From Chrysopilus asiliformis (Eukaryota > Arthropoda > Insecta > Diptera > Rhagionidae): 64,000 nucleotides of DNA. Shown piece by piece: positions 57,751 to 64,000 of this stretch. Made by a program: the position numbers and the translations under genes. Positions within the stretch are counted from its first letter, which is position 1. Every line of letters starts with the position of its first letter. The stretch covers positions 25,955,684 through 26,019,683 of the forward strand of contig OZ035961.1 of assembly GCA_964034945.1 (NCBI GenBank), given 5' to 3'. Under the pieces are notes generated by a model. The model worked only from the letters and a program-made list of their open reading frames with translations. It was not told where the DNA came from and made no database searches.

Positions 57751-58146
57751 TTAAGGTGCCGCTCCACATGAGAGTAAATACGAAAATAACTCTCAAAAAC
57801 TCTCGAGAGTTACTCGCAGGAGGTTGTCCATTTGAGAGTTAATTTCGGCAATTTTGCTCTTTTCAAGACCAATATCTTGATTTTTTTTGACATCTTGCGT
57901 TGGCGAGTTCTCGAGAGCTACTAGCGAAATTCAAACGCCGTTCGTATGTATCTGGCGAACAACTCCCCGAGAGTTCAGTGGGTGCGTGTCGACTAGAGAG
58001 TAGAATCACTTTTGACAACTCGCAGAAACTAGCTCGCGAGTTTTTGCGAGTTTCTGCGAGCGACTCTCCGAGACGTGTCCATTTGCGAGTAGCTGCTATC
58101 GAGAGGTTCTCGCCGGCATTTACTCTCATGTGGAGCGGCACCTTAA
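57751..58146. repeat. TTAA-flanked palindromic element, 396 bp
   Basis: TTAA at 57751-57754 and 58143-58146; arms GGTGCCGCTCCACATGAGAG and onward to TAAAT are exact inverted copies. Inside, GTCCATTTGMGAGT (M = A or C) and CTCGAGAG/CTCGCGAG words repeat in both orientations. Frames across it are not coding. Confidence 0.85.
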
Positions 58147-58382
58147 GAGACACAAAAAATAGTCAAATCAAGACGTATAGGATGTTTTATTTCTTTTAAA
58201 TATACAATTGTTACATGACTTTTTTCTCAAAAGTCAATAGTTCACGAAAATTTTTCCAAAAACTGTTTTTTGTCAAAAAAAAAAAAAAAAACTGGAAAGT
58301 ACCCGCTATAGGTAACGCTCATTCTTCAAAGGTTGACAGAAAACTACGATTTTGATAATACCCATCTACGAAAAATTAATCA

Positions 58383-58709
58383 TACCAAAAATGAGTTGGT
58401 GTCTGTCTGTCTGTCTGTCTGTCTGACTGTTCCTCTTTCACGCAAAAACGGCTGAACCGATTGACTTGAATTTTGTCATGAGTATCTGTGGTAGTTCTGG
58501 TTCCAACATAGGCATACGGAAAAGTAGCGTGACGGATGGGGGGAGTAGGAGGAGGGGGTAAAGTCATCTCGAAACTTAGCTCTTCCTCTATGTTACCCTT
58601 TCGCGGGGAAACTACCGAGCCGATTGGCCTGAAGTTTAGCTCCAACATAGACCATAAAAAAAAATTTTGTGATAAAACTTAAGCCGGCAACGACGGGTAT
58701 GCAAGCTAG
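58383..58709 (+). repeat. Helitron-like 3' end with GTCT microsatellite
   Basis: Starts with GTCTGTCTGTCTGTCTGTCT, then TTTCACGCAAAAACGGCTGA, GGGGAAACTACCGAGCCGAT and AAGCCGGCAACGACGGGTAT, ending GCAAGCTAG|T. A GC-rich short hairpin just before CTAG is how Helitron 3' ends look in insects. The 5' end (TC) was not located. Confidence 0.45.
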
Positions 58710-61339
58710 TACAATATAAAAAATTAATACAAAATTAATGAAAAGAAAAAAATTTATGAACTTAATTTCTGCAAGTCCGAAATTAACAAAATATTTGTCA
58801 ATATGATGAAAATTTTGTTAATTTTGGGTCTAATAAAATAAGTTTTAACAATTTTTTTTGTGTGTATTTATGGATAACTTACCATATCCCAAAATTGATT
58901 CCTCATACAGACGAATCACGATATGTTATTTCTATTACCTGTTATATAATACTTTTGTTAATAACTCAAGAACCATTGAACCTTGTGGACTTTTAAGGAA
59001 GCTTATTGACTTCTAGGAGCGTTCTTTCTACCATGGATTAAGACAAGGTTCGCCTTCTGTTTTTGACGTAGTGTTAATCTGGTATTAGCAAAATATTTTA
59101 TTATGATTTTTTTCTTAATAGCAGTTCAGTTTAACAATTTATTGTTCTTCTTACTAATGAAGTGTTAACCCAATATTTTTTTTTGTTTCTTTACTTTAAA
59201 TATGTTTGAATTTGTGTTACAAGAAAGATATTATGTATATTGATTTTTTATTGTTTCCCATATTTTTTGTGATAATCCGTTTTAAATAAAAAAAACATAC
59301 TTCAAGAAAAATTGTAATAAAAAACTGACAACAATAAAATAATTACTTTTTTAAGCTTCTTTACACATCAATAGTAACTAACTAATCACTTATGCTGTAC
59401 TAAACCGGCTGTTAGTCGAATAAATCTGGCTTAAGGTCATTTATGGTGGGTCTTAATGTTATTTTTTAACGATACGTAGAACGAAAAATGACATAATTGC
59501 CATGTTAATAAAATAAAATGGTTTTTACTCGATTTTTTTTTTAAATTTTGGTTCAGAAGTTTCTTAAGAAATATTATGGTTACATTACTTGGTCCTAAAG
59601 TCAATTCGGAAATGCAGAGAACTAGTTTTTAAGTGAAATGAAAAAAAAAGAAACATAAATTGTAAAATTCTGGAAAAACCAATTTGATAATTTTCAGCAC
59701 AATGTAAATACATTTTTTTGAATTAAATGAGTATGAAATTCTGAAGTTTTTGCTAGTATAAACCCATTTAAAAGTGGCAAATCTATTAATTTTTTAAGCA
59801 ATCACACTGAGTTTTTAACACGACAATTTCAATAGATGTATGTATGATTTGTGGCAATTCTTTGCTTTCGTTTATTAAATCTAAGAAGCAAATAACAGAA
59901 AAGAAATTTTGTAAAGTGTACATTCTAATATTAATTCCGACCTGATAGACAATATAATTGTAAGATATGTATACATAAATAATGTATAATGTCCTTTTAA
60001 TTATAATCTTAAGTACAGAGATTTAGAAAAAGAGAAAAAAACAATGTTTTGTTTAATTTAGATAATAACTAAGATTTAAAACATTCTCACGATCGTGCAT
60101 ATAAGGATTTTGATTTATAAGAAAATACCAAATAAATAATAAAAACACATTCAACACACCTACATAAAAAATACAACATATTAATAAAACTTGAATAGAT
60201 TTGAGATAAAGTGAGATTATATTTATAATGAGAGTTAAGGATTTAATTTAACTAAACTGATAGTCAATAAATACAAAGTTTGAATATTTTGATTGTAAAA
60301 TGTATTTTTTAATTTGTTTTATTTATACAGATAGGTTGTGTTGCAATAAAACATAATTCACAGCAATTTCTTTAAAACTGATGTTGGGAGCGTCTTAATT
60401 TAATGCCTTTCTACTAGAAAATATTTATGAAAAAAGTCACACATGATTTATACGAAAATCCCCAAACAAACAGCGGATAATCTCAAAAGAAATATACACG
60501 TCAATTGCATTTGCAAACAATTAAGTTTGACTTTTCGACTTATCCCAACAAATAAACACAAAGAATCCTTGCTACTTCTTTCTTTAGGAAATAACTTAAA
60601 ATACCAAGTAACTCTCCTGGGTATTATTGAAAAACACTTTCACGGTAGCTTCCTTTACGCTCATAAAGTCTGTCTATGCCGACTTTTGTCGGAAGATCAA
60701 AATGCAAATTCGTTGGAAACAAAAGACCCATGAGGCTAAGGTAGGCAACTTTTCATCATTTTGTGCGAATATTTCCATAATCCCTAAGGAGAGAATTCAA
60801 CCCTTTTAAAATGTAATCCTATTATTCGACATCGCCTACTTAACTCGAATAACTTTTATGACATATGCCGAAAAATGACTACGCTAAGAAGTTTACTGTA
60901 ATGACCATCTTGGAATTTTTCAAAAATCAGAATTCATGTAACTGAATAAAAGGACATGTTCCGAAAGATAAGAGATTTGTTATGGAAAAAAAATCTATCA
61001 GGTAGTTTTTGCATAAAATCGATTGTCCGTCGGCAATAAAAAGAAAATTAGGGAGGAGTTTCTTGTTTTAATAATAACAGGATTAACTTTGAAACCCTTT
61101 TCTTTGATTGTTTACAAATTGCCGCAACTAATTTCGGTATTTGGCTACTGGGTAATAAATCATTAGTTATATATTAGTTTTTGGACTACTGGACTTCTGT
61201 TTTAACTACTTTTTGGAACTTTTTAAATTTAGAGAAGTTTTGCTACTGATTCCGATTTACTTTGAAGTGTCCCTAAAAATGTTATAAAAATTTTAAGGAT
61301 TTTTTTCTCTCTCAATGTAGTCTAATAAGTATTGTACAA
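58710..61339. other. 3' flank, AT-rich, no repeat recognised
   Basis: Very AT-rich to about 60420, with at least seven AATAAA words (for example 60347-60352), which would suit a distal 3' UTR end, but there is no proof of transcription. Short frames at 60443-60733 and others have no recognisable domain. Confidence 0.35.
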
Positions 61340-62510
61340 AATTAATAGATCAGTACCATTAAAATTTCAATAACGGTAAAAGATAGCGCATAATGGTAAA
61401 AGGTAAAATTCTGTTCAATTCATCTCATATATTAACCTGTCAAAAACAAATTTTTTTTTAGATAATCGCAAAAAACTGATTTTTTTAAAATAACGGTACA
61501 TCCCGATAACGGTACATCTCGATAACGACTTGAGATACAAAGTTCTGATAAAAGACAAAAATATTGAAAATTTTATTGTATCCAACTTTTGTTTTATACA
61601 TAAGACTAGGTATTGAAAAATGTGCAATTTCGGGGTAAAAAACAAAAAACAAAAAACAAAATTGCGATTTTTAAAAAAACTACCATTTTGGTTATTTCCG
61701 GTTGACGGATTACTACCAAGAGTTGATAGAATTGTCCCATTCCAGAACCAAACATGCCTGTAAAAGTTCATGGCTCGAACTCTAGCAGTTTTTCAGAAAT
61801 TTTGTATACAGACTGACAGACTAACAGACTAACAGACTAACAGACTAACAGACTAACAGACTAACAGACTAACAGACTAACAGACTAACAGACTAACAGA
61901 CTAACAGACTAACAGATTAACAGACTAACAGACTAACAGACTAACAGACTAACAGACTAACAGACTAACAGACTAACAGACTAACAGACTAACAGACTAA
62001 CAGACTAACAGACTAACAGACTAACAGACTAACAGACTAACAGACTAACAGACTAACAGACTAACAGACTAACAGACTAACAGACTAACAGACTAACAGA
62101 CTAACAGACTAACAGACTAACAGACTAACAGACTAACAGACTAACAGACTAACAGACTAACAGACTAACAGACTAACAGACTAACAGACTAACAGACTAA
62201 CAGACTAACAGACTAACAGATTAACAGACTAACAGACTAACAGACTAACAGACTAACAGACTAACAGACTAACAGACTAACAGACTAACAGACTAACAGA
62301 CTAACAGACTAACAGACTAACAGACTAACAGACTAACAGACTAACAGACTAACAGACTAACAGATTAACAGACTAACAGACTAACAGACTAACAGACTAA
62401 CAAACTAACAGACTAACAGACTAACATTCAAACAGACAGAAAGATATTTCGGTAATAATGTCCCAATCGACCCAGAAGTGCTCGGGACATGTTTTTTATG
62501 CTCAATATCC
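61340..62510 (+). repeat. Dispersed repeat family C, second full copy
   Basis: Bases 61360-61700 have CAATAACGGTAAAAGATAGC, ATCCCGATAACGGTACATCT and AAAAACTGATTTTTTTAAAA, followed by GTTGATAGAATTGTCCCATT and the 8-mer array, then CAGACAGAAAGATATTTC and CCAATCGACCCAGAAGTG. Same order as 35080-36510. Confidence 0.8.
61817..62424. repeat. Satellite of 76 CAGACTAA units
   Basis: 608 bp in strict 8-bp register, preceded by a single CAGACTGA (61809-61816). Three units read CAGATTAA and one reads CAAACTAA. The next-door family C copy in intron 3 has the CAGACTGA variant instead. Confidence 0.96.
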
Positions 62511-62866
62511 AAGCAAGCAACAAGGCCTATCAAAAAAAAGGTTGAATTTTGAAATGTTTAATATATGGGCAATTTGAAAAATCGCCTTTTAAACTAGAAC
62601 TGGTCCAGCCAAACCACCGGCCAGAATCGGATTCAGCCACCCCAAATTACCCAGAAAATACTCTTATATCGCTTGCAGAAAAATACCCTGCTTTTGTTGG
62701 GCTTTTTTTATGTAGAAAAGGAATCATCTCATCGCTATGTGGATTAAGGTTATTGTTTTTATTTTACAGTCCAATGATTAAATAATCTGTATCAACACTG
62801 CAATCAGTGAAAAAATGCTGTGATGAGCTTGAATGGGTGTTTAAAGTTGTGGTAAGAATTCTACTA

Positions 62867-63138
62867 CACTCAGAAAAATGGAGGCTAACTCGACGACCTA
62901 CATACGGCGTAATTGGCCTCGGGCAGGCGCGCGTTCGCCTGCATGTGGGCAAGTAAAACTGATTTGACCTGTGGTCGGAGAAATTCTGAAATTAAGCCAC
63001 CAGCAGGTGAAGTAGGGCATTGGGAGCTGCACGAGTTGACCTTAGATAGGTTAACTCTGACCGCTAGCTGGCTTACAGACACCTCTGTAAGGTCAGAGTT
63101 AACCTGACAAAAAGTTGACCTGGACATTTTTCTGAGTG
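62867..63138. repeat. MITE with CACTCAGAAAAATG ends and a compound hairpin
   Basis: The 14-bp ends pair perfectly. TA lies before the left end but AG after the right one. Inside is a hairpin: AGGTTAACTCTGACC (63048-63062) pairs with GGTCAGAGTTAACCT (63091-63105), and within its loop CTTACAGA pairs with TCTGTAAG. Confidence 0.7.
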
Positions 63139-64000
63139 AGGTGGTAAAAAAAGGTTCCTATTTTTGGCCAATGATGCATTTTCGAAACAGCAATTTTATT
63201 CTTATCAAGTATGAATACTTATAATGCGAAATTTAACCCGATTGAAACTTTGCAAAAAGCGAAAAAAAATCTTTTTGACGACAGTTTCTGTAAGACAGAC
63301 TAAAATTTAGGTCAGCTTCTCAGAACTTCAAAACTCTCGTAACTTAGAAAACCCACACTTGAGGTTTCATAATGGTGCAACTTCTTATTAATTGAAGATT
63401 GAATACATTTCGGTATTGCATGCAATGCTTGAATTCAATGCGGGCCTACCGAGCGACCTACCTGTTGCAATTGCAACGAGTATCGTTTTCGAGAATGGCA
63501 TCATCACCTCTAGCTTCTTATGCTTATTTTTCGCATAATTCAATGTTGGCTTTGGATCAGAAACCGAAACAACGAATTAGATATTGTTGGCATGAAATCT
63601 TACAACAGGCAGGACCAACAAAATTTTCATACTGTGTCGTTTGTATATTATAAGGCCATCGTCGAATGATAAATTACTTTTTCAATATTTTTTCATGTTT
63701 ATGGCTGCGATTCTGTATGACTCTCGTTTTTCCTCTCTTTTTATTTCTTACTTAGAAGATGGAATTTATAAGCTGCAGATTGATAGGAACGTCTGAATAA
63801 AAATGTGTTAAAATTTCCATCGCATAAACATATTTGATGAAATAGTCTCGAAGTGGTTGGAATTTCTTGTCTCAGTCCTCTTTCTTCTGCCATAATCAAA
63901 AGTCCAACAAATGTTTTGATTCTACAAAATCTTTTACTTGGAATGGAATTGAATGGGAAATTATAAACGTGGATTCGAGGGAGACCGCACAAAATATCAA
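63139..64000. other. 3' flank to window end, nothing recognised
   Basis: Frames at 63399-63653 (+) and 63741-63992 (-) were read and have no recognisable domain. No repeat shared with other parts of the window was noticed. Confidence 0.4.

Noticed and set aside
35769..62424. CRISPR-like appearance of the repeat arrays
   Set aside because: There are no spacers. These are plain 8-bp satellites in an insect genome.

Overview
The window is AT-rich insect DNA, most probably from a fly (Diptera) of the lower, non-drosophilid lineages. The only convincing host gene is the Hox gene Deformed (Dfd, Hox4 class). It lies on the + strand and is complete in five coding exons: 11712-12129, 18448-18548, 21369-21558, 54086-54420 and 55634-55912. 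All intervening GT-AG boundaries keep the frame, giving a predicted 440-residue protein with the [13 protein letters not shown] start, a YPWM hexapeptide at residues 225-228, a Dfd-type homeodomain at about 247-306, the [10 protein letters not shown] tail and the conserved C-terminal [12 protein letters not shown].

Layout. Bases 1-11711 are 5' flank. They hold MITEs (short non-autonomous transposons), two deletion-derived Tc/mariner-like elements (6085-6636 and 7606-8536) and about 2.5 kb of unassigned DNA just before the gene. Bases 11712-55912 are Dfd. About 43 kb of this is intron, and intron 3 alone is 32.5 kb. Bases 55913-64000 are the 3' flank, with a likely short 3' UTR, a TTAA-flanked palindromic element, a Helitron-like end, a (CAGACTAA)n satellite block and a few MITEs.

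The introns are dense in transposons. Intron 3 holds a nested stack: a 4.9-kb hAT element (43420-48320, with an 8-bp target duplication and the start of a zinc-finger hAT transposase) contains a second hAT MITE, a third TIR element and a fourth 2.3-kb hAT element, and this last one contains a 1.62-kb near-perfect palindrome. There is also a mariner deletion derivative with perfect 32-bp ends, another hAT element, a 2.1-kb element carrying arrays of a palindromic GCTTAAACTAAGC-like motif, and a block of exactly 80 copies of the 8-mer CAGACTGA. Three dispersed repeat families (A, B and C below) recur through the window. A and B carry GTCC/GTCT microsatellites and a shared terminal motif.

No rRNA, tRNA, CRISPR, bacterial-type operon or intact transposase was found. 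The Hox microRNA mir-10 was looked for by eye and not seen. All calls come from reading the sequence. Family names are from knowledge of the families, and no database search was run.
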